From: Myxococcus stipitatus
GTDB taxonomy: Bacteria > Myxococcota > Myxococcia > Myxococcales > Myxococcaceae
Assembly: GCF_021412625.1 (NCBI RefSeq)
Contig: NZ_JAKCFI010000006.1
Span: 124,001 to 188,000, forward strand
DNA length: 64,000 nucleotides
Direction of reading: 5' to 3'
The position numbers and the translations under genes are program-made. The notes under the pieces were generated by a model. That model had not been told where the DNA came from, did no database searches, and saw nothing but the letters and a program-made list of their open reading frames with translations. Below, piece after piece: positions 63,345 to 64,000 of this stretch. Each line of letters opens with the position of its first letter. The first letter of the stretch is position 1.

Positions 63345-64000
63345 ATGCGACGGTTCTGGATGACGGTGCTCGTGCTCGCCACGACGGGCTGCGGCGATAT
63401 CGACCTGGAGCAGCTCGTCCGGCAGCACCCGGCCCTCACCCGCATCCAGGTGGAGCCGCCGGGCGCGCACTGCGAGCATGGCGGACAGGCCGTCCACTCC
63501 GGCCTCGACCTGGACGACGACGGCACGCTGTCCGACGAGGAGGTGAAGCGGACCGAGTTCCTCTGCGCCGCCGCGCCGCGGCCCATCCTCGTCGACACCC
63601 GCACCGTCGCGCCCGGGCTGACGTGTCCCCTGGGCGGCGCGGTGCTCCGCGCCGGCCTGGACACCGACGGTGACGGCGTCCTGTCCGACCTGGAGACCGC
63701 CCGCGAGCTGACCTCGTGCCGGAAGGCGGAGGACGTGCGCTATCGCCTGACGGCCCTCGACACGACCTCCAGCGCGTGCGCGCCGTGGGGGACCCGCGTG
63801 GAGGCGGGGCCGGACCTGGACGGCGATGGGCTGCTCGGCGACGGCGAGCTGCGCACGGAGACCGTCATCTGCGTCAGGTCGGACCTCGCCCGCGTGCGCT
63901 TGCAGGCGGAGCCCGGGGGCGCGCGCTGTCCGGCGGGAGGGACCCGCGTGGACGTGGGCACCGACGCGGACGCGGACGGCATCTTCGAGGACGGCGAGGT
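63345..64000 (+). CDS. Lipoprotein with DUF7151-like calcium-type repeats (3' end outside window)
   Basis: Open to the window end, at least 218 residues. Signal peptide with lipobox ATTGC (Cys16). Then four repeats of about 50 residues follow, each with a Cys-x-x-GG-x-x-V/A motif and an EF-hand-like loop: DLDDDGTLSDEEV, DTDGDGVLSDLET, DLDGDGLLGDGEL and DADADGIFEDGEV. This is the repeat layout of DUF7151 proteins. Surface-exposed calcium-binding protein by inference. It follows the caspase-like gene by 44 bases in the same direction and is likely co-transcribed. Confidence 0.78.
   Translation, partial: MRRFWMTVLVLATTGCGDIDLEQLVRQHPALTRIQVEPPGAHCEHGGQAVHSGLDLDDDGTLSDEEVKRTEFLCAAAPRPILVDTRTVAPGLTCPLGGAVLRAGLDTDGDGVLSDLETARELTSCRKAEDVRYRLTALDTTSSACAPWGTRVEAGPDLDGDGLLGDGELRTETVICVRSDLARVRLQAEPGGARCPAGGTRVDVGTDADADGIFEDGE

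Overview
The window is very GC-rich, gene-dense DNA from a fruiting-type myxobacterium (Myxococcus/Corallococcus/Pyxidicoccus-like). The evidence is a combination of traits: MYXO-CTERM-like C-termini, many lipoproteins, a Sit-like lipoprotein toxin with its partner gene, a MopE-type Asp/Cys-repeat protein, Ser/Thr kinases with N-terminal sensor regions, candidate sigma-54 promoters and several ECF sigma factors. No rRNA, tRNA, CRISPR array, phage or insertion sequence was recognised.

Layout. 0-5 kb: the 3' end of a LysR regulator, a decayed alkaline-phosphatase-like remnant, an alpha/beta hydrolase, recX, and a lipoprotein toxin/partner pair. 5-10.7 kb: an ECF42-type sigma factor with its YCII/DGPF partner, a DoxX-like membrane protein, an NAPE-PLD-like lipoprotein and an NAD-dependent epimerase divergent from a TetR regulator. 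11.3-16.2 kb: a five-gene, translationally coupled lipid cluster (type III PKS, ICMT-like methyltransferase, ACP, fatty-acyl-AMP ligase, FAD oxidoreductase). 16.3-18.9 kb: a two-gene operon behind a Fur box, coding a HmuY-like heme-binding lipoprotein and a surface zinc metalloprotease. 19-22.2 kb: glgC and a tandem pair of paralogous exported proteins, each behind the same sigma-54-like promoter. 22-25.3 kb: modABC divergent from a MarR regulator.

25.4-34.1 kb: a lipoprotein HtrA protease, a YdcF protein, several myxobacterial orphan proteins, a MYXO-CTERM protein, TetR plus DUF4336, and proS. 34.2-38.9 kb: two class III cyclases that share an almost identical catalytic core, flanking a YdjM-like hydrolase and thpR, then a YiiX-like cysteine hydrolase. 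39-45 kb: a MopE-like protein, tam, a BNR-repeat protein and a lipoprotein. 45.2-50.1 kb: a complete branched-chain amino-acid ABC transporter (livKHMGF order). 50.5-56.7 kb: a DUF2382 stress protein, a Ser/Thr kinase, and dnaK-grpE with a protein bearing a histone-H1-like tail. 57-64 kb: a secreted nuclease-like lipoprotein, then an operon of ECF sigma factor, zinc-motif anti-sigma and exported caspase-fold protease, followed by a calcium-repeat lipoprotein cut by the window end.

The most interesting units are the HmuY/metalloprotease operon, the sigma/anti-sigma/caspase operon, the FAAL-ACP-type III PKS cluster, the Sit-like toxin pair, the twin sigma-54 paralogs and the cyclase pair with an apparently homogenised catalytic domain.
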